From an uncultured Phascolarctobacterium sp. (GTDB taxonomy: Bacteria; Bacillota; Negativicutes; Acidaminococcales; Acidaminococcaceae): a stretch of DNA of 5,867 bases. The DNA lies in the NCBI GenBank assembly GCA_900553055.1, contig USBV01000096.1, forward strand, positions 1-5,867, read 5' to 3'. The notes below the pieces were generated by a model. It was given only the letters and a program-made list of their open reading frames with translations, was not told the origin of the DNA and searched no databases. Made by a program: the position numbers and the translations under genes. Shown one piece after another: positions 1-5,700 of this stretch (position 1 is the stretch's first letter; each line of letters opens with the position of its first letter).

Positions 1-1623
1 AAGGTTCTGCCCATTGTGAACCAGGGTGGTTCCGACTCCGCCATGCTGGATAACACGCTGGAATTCATGGTCATGAACGGCATGGGCGCTTCCTTCATGG
101 CACTGTTTGCCCGTGTTGGCGGCGGTATCTACACCAAGGCTGCTGACGTTGGCGCTGACCTGGTAGGTAAAGTAGAAGAAGGTCTGCCTGAAGACGATCC
201 GCGTAACCCGGCTACCATCGCTGATAACGTAGGCGATAACGTAGGCGACGTTGCTGGTATGGGCGCTGACCTGTTCGAATCCTATGTTGGTGCAATCATT
301 TCCGCTATTACCCTGGGCGCTGTTGCATATCCCGGTGGTGAAGGCGTAATGTTCGTATTCAGCCTGGCATTTGCTGGTATTCTGGCTTCTCTGTGCGGCG
401 TATTCTATGCTCGCAGCAGCAAGTCCAACAACCCGCAAGCTGCTCTGAACCATGGCACCTATGTTGGTGGCGTACTGGTACTGGGCGCTGCTTACTACCT
501 GTCCACCTCTATCTTCGGTAACACCAATGCTTTCGTAGCTATCGCTTCCGGTCTGGTAGTTGGTATGCTGATTGGTAAAATCACCGAAATCTACACCTCT
601 GCTGACTATGCTTCTGTAAAGAAGATTGCTCAACAATCTGAAACTGGTCCTGCAACCACCATCATTTCTGGCTTGGCTGTAGGTATGTATTCCACCTTCC
701 TGCCGATGATTTTCATCTGCGTAGGCGTAATCCTGTCCTTCTTCTTCATGGGCGGTGCTAAGGACACTGGCATGGGCCTGTTCGGTATCTCCCTGGCTGC
801 AGTTGGCATGCTGTCCACCACTGGCCTGACCGTAGCAGTTGACGCTTATGGTCCTATCGCCGACAACGCTGGTGGTATCGCAGAAATGTCCGAGCTGCCT
901 CCTGAAGTACGTGAAATCACCGATACCCTGGACTCCGTTGGTAACACCACTGCTGCTATCGGCAAGGGCTTCGCTATTGGTTCCGCTGCTTTGACTGCTC
1001 TGGCTCTGTTCTCTGCTTATGCACATGTTGTAAACCTGAAGGCAATTGACCTGCTGAACCCTGTAACCCTGATCGGCCTGTTCGTTGGTGCAACCCTGCC
1101 CTTCGTATTCGGTGCTATGACCATGGAATCCGTTGGTAAAGCTGCTTACCAAATGATTGAGGAAGTTCGTCGTCAATTCCACGAAATCCCCGGCCTGCTG
1201 GAAGGCAAAGCTAAAGCTGACTACCAAAAATGCGTAGACATCTCCACTGCAGCTGCTCTGCACGAGATGATTATGCCTGGTATCATCGCTATTGTTGCTC
1301 CGCTGGCTATGGGCTTCCTGTTTGGTACTGAAGCTCTGGGCGGCCTGCTGGGCGGCGCCCTGGCATCCGGCGTACTGGTTGCTATCCTGATGGCAAACGC
1401 TGGTGGTGCTTGGGATAACGCTAAGAAGTATGTTGAAGCTTCTGGCCGTAAACACACCCCTGTACATGATGCAACCGTTGTAGGCGACACCGTAGGCGAT
1501 CCGTTCAAGGATACTTCCGGACCTGCAATGAACATCCTCATCAAATTGATGACCGTTGTTGCTCTGGTATTTGCTCCTGTTATGGCTGCTAATGGCGGCA
1601 TGCTGCTGAGCCTGTTCAAATAA
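1..1623 (+). CDS. hppA: Membrane-bound ion-translocating pyrophosphatase, C-terminal 540 residues (5' end outside window)
   Basis: This integral membrane enzyme hydrolyses pyrophosphate and couples it to pumping Na+ and/or H+ out of the cytoplasm. The frame is open from base 1, so the gene begins upstream; compared with family lengths of roughly 650-730 residues, about 100-190 residues are missing. Counting codons from base 1, the substrate/Mg-binding motif [11 protein letters not shown] starts at residue 49, followed by the [20 protein letters not shown] block. The second Asp-rich motif, near the C-terminus, reads [12 protein letters not shown] then [16 protein letters not shown]. Many hydrophobic helices lie between. 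At the family's potassium switch the sequence is [10 protein letters not shown] (Ala318, Gly321) rather than Lys/Thr, which marks the K+-dependent subfamily. Glu93 in DLFESY is the Glu position linked with Na+-pumping members. Codon use is strongly biased (CTG, GGT, GCT, GTA), which suggests high expression. The family call is very secure; ion specificity is inferred. Confidence 0.97.
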   Translation, partial: KVLPIVNQGGSDSAMLDNTLEFMVMNGMGASFMALFARVGGGIYTKAADVGADLVGKVEEGLPEDDPRNPATIADNVGDNVGDVAGMGADLFESYVGAIISAITLGAVAYPGGEGVMFVFSLAFAGILASLCGVFYARSSKSNNPQAALNHGTYVGGVLVLGAAYYLSTSIFGNTNAFVAIASGLVVGMLIGKITEIYTSADYASVKKIAQQSETGPATTIISGLAVGMYSTFLPMIFICVGVILSFFFMGGAKDTGMGLFGISLAAVGMLSTTGLTVAVDAYGPIADNAGGIAEMSELPPEVREITDTLDSVGNTTAAIGKGFAIGSAALTALALFSAYAHVVNLKAIDLLNPVTLIGLFVGATLPFVFGAMTMESVGKAAYQMIEEVRRQFHEIPGLLEGKAKADYQKCVDISTAAALHEMIMPGIIAIVAPLAMGFLFGTEALGGLLGGALASGVLVAILMANAGGAWDNAKKYVEASGRKHTPVHDATVVGDTVGDPFKDTSGPAMNILIKLMTVVALVFAPVMAANGGMLLSLFK

Positions 1624-1637
1624 TTGAACTAAAATTT

Positions 1638-1672
1638 AACGCTCCTTCTCTTTGCGAGAGGGAGCGTTTTTT
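1638..1672 (+). terminator. Intrinsic terminator of hppA
   Basis: A 12- to 13-bp stem (left arm about 1638-1650, right arm 1656-1668) closes a 5-base TTTGC loop, with one G-T wobble inside. It runs directly into six T at 1667-1672. It lies 14 bases after the hppA stop, so it should end hppA transcription and separate it from the esterase operon. Confidence 0.93.
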
Positions 1673-1725
1673 ATGTGCGGAGTACGCCTGCTCAACAAAA
1701 TTTCTGTGCCGATTATAGGCGCATA

Positions 1726-1734
1726 TGTTATAAT
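1726..1734 (+). promoter_or_regulatory. Extended -10 promoter (TGTTATAAT) for the est operon
   Basis: A perfect TATAAT (1729-1734) is preceded by TG one base upstream, an extended -10 element as used by the housekeeping sigma factor. No good TTGACA box is seen 17 bases upstream (about 1706-1711), which is tolerable for an extended -10 promoter. Transcription would start near 1741, giving a leader of about 37 bases before the chosen ATG at 1778. It sits between the hppA terminator and the next gene, as expected. No functional evidence is available. Confidence 0.6.
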
Positions 1735-1762
1735 AATAAAATAGGCTTTATATATTCTAGTG

Positions 1763-1769
1763 AAGGTGG
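1763..1769 (+). promoter_or_regulatory. Ribosome binding site deciding the esterase start
   Basis: AAGGTGG lies 8 bases before the ATG at 1778. It overlaps the first codons of the longer frame that begins with GTG at 1760, so it supports starting at 1778. The shorter product is 247 residues, the length I recall for Est30-type carboxylesterases. Confidence 0.65.
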
Positions 1770-1777
1770 TTATAAGA

Positions 1778-2521
1778 ATGCAAATTATGGAGGGCGCAGA
1801 AACTTTTCTGCTAGAGGGTAATAATGGCAAGGCCGTGCTGCTTTTACATGGTTATACCGGTACTACTGCAGAAATGCGTCCCTTGGGCAACTATCTGCAC
1901 AGCTTGGGATACACTGTTTTGTGCCCGCGCTTGCCGGGACATGGCACCAGTGTGGAGGATTTGAAGGAAACTGTGGCCTCCCAGTGGGTGGCAGCGGCCA
2001 AGCTAGGTTATGCCATCTTAGCTAAAAAATATCAACAAATTTATGTGGCAGGATTATCCATGGGTGGACTTTTAGCCATCGTTATTGCTGCTACAGAAAA
2101 GGTGGAGAGGGCAGCCTTGTTGGCTACACCTATCTTTTTGCAGGATAAGCGCGCTCCGTTTTTGCCCATTCTGCGTTATTTCATTCACTATCTACCCAAG
2201 CATAAACGAAATTATCACGAGATGCAAAAATATTGTCAAGCCTATGACCGCATGCCGACAAAGCCCTTAACCAGCCTTTTTGCACTCATCAAAGCCTGCA
2301 AAAAGGAGCTAGTGCAAAAGATTACTGTGCCCTGCATAGTTTTGCAGTCCACAATTGAGCACACAGTCAAGCCGAAAAGTGCCCAATACATATACGATAA
2401 TTTGGGTACGCCTAAAGAGGCTAAAAAGCTAGTTTGGCTTGAAAAGAGTGGGCATATTTTGACGCTAGATGCAGAGCATGAAAAGGTATTCCAGACAGTG
2501 GCCGACTTTTTTGCGGAGTAG
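1778..2521 (+). CDS. est: Alpha/beta-hydrolase carboxylesterase, Est30/YvaK-like
   Basis: A 247-residue cytoplasmic serine esterase, expected to hydrolyse short- to medium-chain carboxyl esters; the natural substrate is unknown. From ATG 1778, the oxyanion-loop motif LLLHGYTGT is at about 20-29, PGHGTS at about 53-58, the nucleophile elbow GLSMGG has Ser94, and EKSGHILTLD supplies His226. There is no signal peptide. Length and motif spacing match the Est30/YvaK family. One oddity: where that family has Asp in a Q-x-x-x-D pattern, this protein reads QSTIEH, so the likely catalytic acid is Glu194 with no Asp close by. The GTG at 1760 would add six residues but buries the RBS. In many Firmicutes this gene lies beside rnr; here a thioesterase gene sits between them, about 93 bases downstream. 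Family confidence is high, substrate unknown. Confidence 0.88.
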   Translation: MQIMEGAETFLLEGNNGKAVLLLHGYTGTTAEMRPLGNYLHSLGYTVLCPRLPGHGTSVEDLKETVASQWVAAAKLGYAILAKKYQQIYVAGLSMGGLLAIVIAATEKVERAALLATPIFLQDKRAPFLPILRYFIHYLPKHKRNYHEMQKYCQAYDRMPTKPLTSLFALIKACKKELVQKITVPCIVLQSTIEHTVKPKSAQYIYDNLGTPKEAKKLVWLEKSGHILTLDAEHEKVFQTVADFFAE

Positions 2522-2546
2522 TTGTAGATGTAGCTGTTTTTAGCAA

Positions 2547-2566
2547 ACAAAAAGTAAGCTTTTTGT
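2547..2566 (+). repeat. AT-rich 8-bp inverted repeat between est and the thioesterase gene
   Basis: ACAAAAAG (2547-2554) and CTTTTTGT (2559-2566) are perfect inverted copies with a 4-base TAAG loop. The stem contains only two G-C pairs, and the T-run is inside the right arm rather than after it. It is at best a weak attenuator or an mRNA end-stabilising hairpin. No convincing promoter is seen between it and the next gene, so est and the downstream genes may still be co-transcribed. Confidence 0.35.
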
Positions 2567-2614
2567 AAACAATGATAGATAAAGCAGGATTCATTTTTTA
2601 AAGAAGGAATTACT

Positions 2615-3028
2615 ATGGATAGAACTCTATTAGATAATAACGAATATAGCTGGTGCTTTGCCTGTGGTAAGGAAAACGAGCATGGGCTGCACATGCTCTT
2701 TGAAATAGATGATGATAAATGCACTGCCTATTTTACCCCGCGCAAGGAGCATCAAAGCTACACCGGACGTATGCACGGTGGTTTGGTTGCTGTGTTGCTC
2801 GACGAGGTAACGGGCAATTACTTGTATTGCAAGGAAGGTAAGCCGTCCTATACGGCTAAAATAGAGATTCGCTATCGCCAGCCTCTGGTTATTGGCGAGG
2901 AGGTTATTTGCACCGGACGCGAGGTTAAGCGCAAGGGGCGTATGGTGGAGATGGCAGGCATGATTTGTAAAAAGGATGGGACGATTTTGGCAGAATCGCT
3001 CTCTAAAATGATGATTAAAGAGGATTAA
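2615..3028 (+). CDS. PaaI/4HBT-like hotdog-fold thioesterase
   Basis: A 137-residue small cytoplasmic protein of the hotdog thioesterase superfamily, expected to hydrolyse an acyl-CoA or similar thioester; the substrate cannot be read from sequence. The N-terminal CFACGKENEHGL (residues 14-25) is the Cys-x-x-Cys-Gly-type opening common in one branch of these proteins. It is followed by GRMHGGLVAVLLDE (51-64), the HGG plus downstream Asp/Glu active-site signature of PaaI-type enzymes. The segment KIEIRYRQPLVIGEE is the typical central strand. The start is supported by GAAGGA at 2603-2608, six bases before the ATG. The gene ends 3 bases before rnr, and the rnr RBS lies in its last codons, so the two are very likely co-transcribed and may be translationally coupled. 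Its presence between est and rnr is unusual compared with the Bacillus arrangement. Confidence 0.88.
   Translation: MDRTLLDNNEYSWCFACGKENEHGLHMLFEIDDDKCTAYFTPRKEHQSYTGRMHGGLVAVLLDEVTGNYLYCKEGKPSYTAKIEIRYRQPLVIGEEVICTGREVKRKGRMVEMAGMICKKDGTILAESLSKMMIKED
3017..3024 (+). promoter_or_regulatory. rnr ribosome binding site inside the thioesterase 3' end
   Basis: AAAGAGGA lies 7 bases before the ATG at 3032 and overlaps the last codons of the thioesterase gene, whose stop is at 3026-3028. This arrangement fixes the rnr start and suggests translational coupling of the two genes. Confidence 0.65.
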
Positions 3029-3031
3029 AAA

Positions 3032-5617
3032 ATGAAAAATATAAGAGAGAAAATTTTGGCCTTTATGCGGGATGGCAGCTATGCGCCGATGACGAGCGAG
3101 GAGCTGCTGGATGCGCTGGCAGGGGAATGCAGTGCTACCAAGTTCTGGCAGGAGCTGCTAGCCTTGGAGCAAAATGGCGAGATTATCAAAACTCGCTTTG
3201 AAACTTATGGCCTACCCGAAAAAATGGGCCTAGTGGCTGGGCGCTTTCAGCTGACAAGCAAGGGCTTTGGCTTTGTTATCCCCGATAATAAGGGCGAGCG
3301 CCCCGATGTTTTCATCCCGCCTCGCGCTTTAAATGGGGCGATGAATAACGATAGAGTTTTGGCTCGTGTTAATAACGACACTCATGGCAAAAAGCCTGAG
3401 GGCGAGATCCTGCGCATTATTACCCACGCTAACAATAAGGTGGTGGGAATTTTCCACCAAACCGGTGATTTTGCCTTTGTCACTCCTGATGATAAGCGCA
3501 TCGGTCAGGATGTTTATGTAATGCGCCGTGATTTTAATAATGCCAAGGATGGGCAGAAGGTGGTTGTGGAAATCACCGAATGGCCTCAGGAGCATCGCAA
3601 GGCCGAGGGCAAGGTAACAGAGGTTTTAGGCAATATCGGCGATGTGGGCTTGGAAATTTTGTCCATCATCAAGCAGAATGATTTGCCCTTGGAGTTTCCA
3701 GAGGAGGTTTTGGCAGCTTCGCGCAAGGTGCCCAAAACCATTAAAAAGACCGAGCTGGCAGGCCGTCGCGATTTGCGTGAGCGCACGGTGGTTACTGTGG
3801 ATGGTGAGGACGCCAAGGATTTGGACGACGCTGTTTATGTACAGCAAATCAGTGCGGACGAGTATTTGTTGGGCGTCTATATAGCTGACGTGAGCTATTA
3901 CGTAACCGAGGATAGCATTTTAGATAAGGAAGCGCGGGAGCGTGGCACCAGTGTTTACTTGGTGGATAGAGTGCTGCCCATGCTGCCGGAGCGCCTTTCC
4001 AACGGTATTTGTAGCCTGAATGCGGGAGAGGACCGCTTGTCCATGGCCTGCGAGATGCATATTGATACTAAAGGCACTGTGCTCAATTACGAAATTTTCC
4101 CCGCTGTGATTAATGTGCGCCATCGCTTGAGCTATAACATTGTGCGTGCGATGCTGGCAGGGGATGAGGATTTGTGCACTAAATACGCCGACATTTTGCC
4201 CATGGTGGGTAAAATGGACGAGCTGCGCCAAATTTTGCACGATAAACGGGCTCGTCGTGGTGCAGTGGACTTTGACTTGCCGGAGCAAAAGGTTATTTTA
4301 GATGAAAAGCTGCATCCAATCGAAATTGTGCAGCGTGTGCATGGCAATGCGGAGTCCATTATCGAAGAATTTATGCTGGCTGCTAATGAAACGGTGGCGC
4401 AGCACATGTTTAACCAGCACTGGCCCTTTATTTATCGTGTACACGAAATTCCTGCGGAGGAAAAAATGCAGGATTTAACATTTGGGGAACAAGTCAAGAT
4501 CATTCTCGGAAGGAAAGGAATGACGATCAAGCAGCTTGCGGAATTGATCGAGGAAAAAACAGGGAAGAAAATGTCGAGACAGAACCTGACACAGCGTCTT
4601 GGCAGAGATAATTTTCAGGAACAGGATATGCGTATGATCGCGGAAATGCTTGAGTGTCCGTTTCATTTGAGTATCATGTCGGCAGAAGGGGCAGGGGAAG
4701 TAAGAAGCATTGCGGCGTTGGAGCGTGCGGCGGCAGCGAGAGTTGAAGCTGTAGAAGCCTCCGGTCATAAAGAGCTGACAGCAAAAGAGCAGGCAGAAGC
4801 GGAGTATGCAGAGCCGGAAGAAAAACTGATCGAAGAGACTGTGCCGGAGATGTTTGAGCATACAGAAGAGTTTGCACAAAACAAGGCAGAAGCAGAGTAT
4901 ATTGAACCGGAAGAACCTGTGGAAGCAGAGTATATCCAGCCGGAAGAATCTGTGGAGGCAGAATATATCCAGCCGGAAAAAGAAGCGGATATGAGTATGC
5001 CGGATACGGAAGGGTTAGAGACACCGGGAGAAGAGGTATCGAACGATCGCGATATGACGATCGGCGAATTATACGAAATTCATGAAGAGTTGAATGAACT
5101 TGAAAAGAACGTGCAGGCGGGCGAGTCGATAGAAGAGATTAAAAAGGAACTCGAAAAGCCGAAAAAAGAACGCAGGCTCGGAAGTTTTTTCAGAAGAAGA
5201 GATTCACAGTCAAAAGCGGAAAAAGAAGTTTCACCAAAAGAAAATGAAGTGCAGACGGATGCGGTCGGAGAAAGCGGTATCGGAGAAAATGTAAATCAAA
5301 ACGATACGGATCATGCCGACAAAGCAGGAGCTGTAGTTCAAGATGAGTCTGTTTCGTCGGATGCAAAATGGACAGAAGATGCGGCAGAAGATGAAACGGC
5401 ATTTGCAGAAAGCGGGAGCACGGAAGATTTTGAGCCGGTCATTACACATGATGATGCGGATGAGGATACTCAGGCAGGCGATGTGAATCCGTACACCGGA
5501 AAAGAATACCAGTCGAACAGCGTGCGGATGCATCCGACAAGGATCGGATACGTTCAGGTGTATGACCGTACGATCCATAAATGGACAGCCGCAAAGATCA
5601 CAAATGGCAGGATATGA
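3032..5617 (+). CDS. rnr: Chimeric open frame: RNase R N-terminal part (1-480) joined to an HTH protein (479-861)
   Basis: The first ~480 residues are ribonuclease R, a processive 3'-5' exoribonuclease. In order: an N-terminal winged-helix-like region (about 1-65), a first cold-shock/OB domain (GRFQLTSKGFGFVIPDN, 70-86), a second (about 137-200), then the RNB catalytic domain. That domain carries VDGEDAKDLDDAV, giving the metal-binding Asp257, Asp263, Asp265 and Asp266. After PFIYRVHEIPAEEKMQ (465-480) the RNase R sequence stops abruptly. The rest of RNB and the C-terminal S1 domain, about 240-300 residues in usual 720-800-residue homologues, are absent. Residues 479-861 are an unrelated HTH protein with different codon choice. 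As written, the product should not be an active exoribonuclease. The 5' part is secure as rnr; the fusion is probably a misjoin or recombination product. The expected neighbours smpB/ssrA are not present downstream. Confidence 0.85.
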   Translation: MKNIREKILAFMRDGSYAPMTSEELLDALAGECSATKFWQELLALEQNGEIIKTRFETYGLPEKMGLVAGRFQLTSKGFGFVIPDNKGERPDVFIPPRALNGAMNNDRVLARVNNDTHGKKPEGEILRIITHANNKVVGIFHQTGDFAFVTPDDKRIGQDVYVMRRDFNNAKDGQKVVVEITEWPQEHRKAEGKVTEVLGNIGDVGLEILSIIKQNDLPLEFPEEVLAASRKVPKTIKKTELAGRRDLRERTVVTVDGEDAKDLDDAVYVQQISADEYLLGVYIADVSYYVTEDSILDKEARERGTSVYLVDRVLPMLPERLSNGICSLNAGEDRLSMACEMHIDTKGTVLNYEIFPAVINVRHRLSYNIVRAMLAGDEDLCTKYADILPMVGKMDELRQILHDKRARRGAVDFDLPEQKVILDEKLHPIEIVQRVHGNAESIIEEFMLAANETVAQHMFNQHWPFIYRVHEIPAEEKMQDLTFGEQVKIILGRKGMTIKQLAELIEEKTGKKMSRQNLTQRLGRDNFQEQDMRMIAEMLECPFHLSIMSAEGAGEVRSIAALERAAAARVEAVEASGHKELTAKEQAEAEYAEPEEKLIEETVPEMFEHTEEFAQNKAEAEYIEPEEPVEAEYIQPEESVEAEYIQPEKEADMSMPDTEGLETPGEEVSNDRDMTIGELYEIHEELNELEKNVQAGESIEEIKKELEKPKKERRLGSFFRRRDSQSKAEKEVSPKENEVQTDAVGESGIGENVNQNDTDHADKAGAVVQDESVSSDAKWTEDAAEDETAFAESGSTEDFEPVITHDDADEDTQAGDVNPYTGKEYQSNSVRMHPTRIGYVQVYDRTIHKWTAAKITNGRI
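4451..4475 (+). other. Junction between rnr and the HTH gene
   Basis: Left of here the protein matches the RNase R family; right of it nothing does. The stretch can be read two ways: as the RNase R codons for PAEEKMQ, and as a ribosome binding site plus start codon (GGAGG at 4456-4460, five A, ATG at 4466) of the next gene. Such shared short sequence is what a k-mer-based assembler or a microhomology recombination would join on. Codon habits change across it: Arg shifts from mostly CGC/CGT to many AGA/AGG, and Ile from mostly ATT to mostly ATC. Confidence 0.75.
4466..5617 (+). CDS. HTH-domain protein with acidic repeat linker (probable independent gene)
   Basis: If started at its own ATG behind GGAGG, this is a 383-residue protein. 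Residues 1-70 form a Cro/C1-like helix-turn-helix region: FGEQVKIILGRKGMTIKQLA, then SRQNLTQRLGRDNFQEQDM, ending CPFHLSI. Next comes a very acidic Glu/Pro-rich linker (about 85-195) with tandem EAEYIQPEE repeats, and a charged, probably coiled-coil stretch (about 200-232, ELYEIHEELNELEKNV). A Lys/Arg patch (about 229-247, KKERRLGSFFRRR) and a second acidic, low-complexity region follow. The C-terminal segment, from about 340, has VNPYTGKEYQSNSVRMHP and RIGYVQVYDRTIHKW. It resembles helix-turn-helix proteins I associate with Lachnospiraceae genomes or mobile elements, from memory only. No signal peptide or membrane helix is seen. The frame seems to end early through a frameshift near 5580-5614. 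DNA binding is inferred; the role is unknown. Confidence 0.7.
   Translation: MQDLTFGEQVKIILGRKGMTIKQLAELIEEKTGKKMSRQNLTQRLGRDNFQEQDMRMIAEMLECPFHLSIMSAEGAGEVRSIAALERAAAARVEAVEASGHKELTAKEQAEAEYAEPEEKLIEETVPEMFEHTEEFAQNKAEAEYIEPEEPVEAEYIQPEESVEAEYIQPEKEADMSMPDTEGLETPGEEVSNDRDMTIGELYEIHEELNELEKNVQAGESIEEIKKELEKPKKERRLGSFFRRRDSQSKAEKEVSPKENEVQTDAVGESGIGENVNQNDTDHADKAGAVVQDESVSSDAKWTEDAAEDETAFAESGSTEDFEPVITHDDADEDTQAGDVNPYTGKEYQSNSVRMHPTRIGYVQVYDRTIHKWTAAKITNGRI
4799..4978 (+). repeat. 33-base coding tandem repeats (EAEYIQPEEsV)
   Basis: Units at 4892-4924, 4925-4957 and 4958-4978 (the last partial) share GCAGARTATATYSARCCGGAA and encode AEYIEPEEPVE, AEYIQPEESVE and AEYIQPE. A more diverged relative at 4799-4834 (AEYAEPEEKLIE) lies about 60 bases upstream. 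The array keeps frame (33 bases = 11 residues) and makes part of the acidic linker. Such an array can change length by slippage and can confuse short-read assembly. Confidence 0.85.
5572..5607 (+). repeat. Imperfect direct repeat at the probable frameshift
   Basis: GATCCATAAATGG (5572-5584) recurs as GATCACAAATGG (5596-5607), with the AAATGG cores 23 bases apart. Both copies can encode HKW, the first in the main frame and the second in the frame of the small downstream tail. Removing one 23-base unit joins the two frames into one uninterrupted reading. Confidence 0.6.
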
Positions 5618-5700
5618 CAGAGTGGGCATTTCTCGGACTTCAGGAACGTAAGAAAGCTTTACTCGGCAAGGCGTATGAACCGCCGATTTATCTCGATTGA
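5614..5700 (+). pseudogene. 28-codon frame, probable detached C-terminal tail of the HTH protein
   Basis: It encodes MTEWAFLGLQERKKALLGKA followed by YEPPIYLD. Its ATG overlaps the stop of the preceding frame (ATGA at 5614-5617), so translational coupling is possible, but only a weak AGGA-like sequence precedes it. The same frame is open from 5581 and reads DHKWQDMTEW before the ATG. This echoes the IHKW of the upstream frame and suggests the original protein ran IHKW-QDMTEWAFLG to PPIYLD. I therefore see it as the lost end of the HTH protein, displaced by a frameshift. A genuine coupled micro-protein is the alternative. Confidence 0.5.

Noticed and set aside
1221..1619. Minus-strand frame of 132 codons opposite hppA
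   Set aside because: The plus-strand protein here carries conserved catalytic motifs. The antisense frame shows no domain and results from the biased codon use of hppA.
1760..1777. GTG start for the esterase, six codons upstream
   Set aside because: It would place the only good Shine-Dalgarno sequence (1763-1769) inside the gene. ATG 1778 gives the family length of 247 residues.
4456..4475. Mobile-element insertion site at the rnr junction
   Set aside because: No integrase, terminal inverted repeat or target duplication can be seen, and the other end is outside the window. It remains possible but is unsupported.
4674..5024. Minus-strand frame rich in Leu/Pro across the repeat region
   Set aside because: It is the antisense image of the Glu/Ala-rich repeats; its low-complexity Leu/Pro pattern follows from GAA/GCA codons on the other strand.
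5596..5617. Programmed -1 ribosomal frameshift joining the HTH protein to its tail
   Set aside because: No X-XXY-YYZ slippery heptamer is present before the stop. A small duplication or indel explains the frame change more simply.
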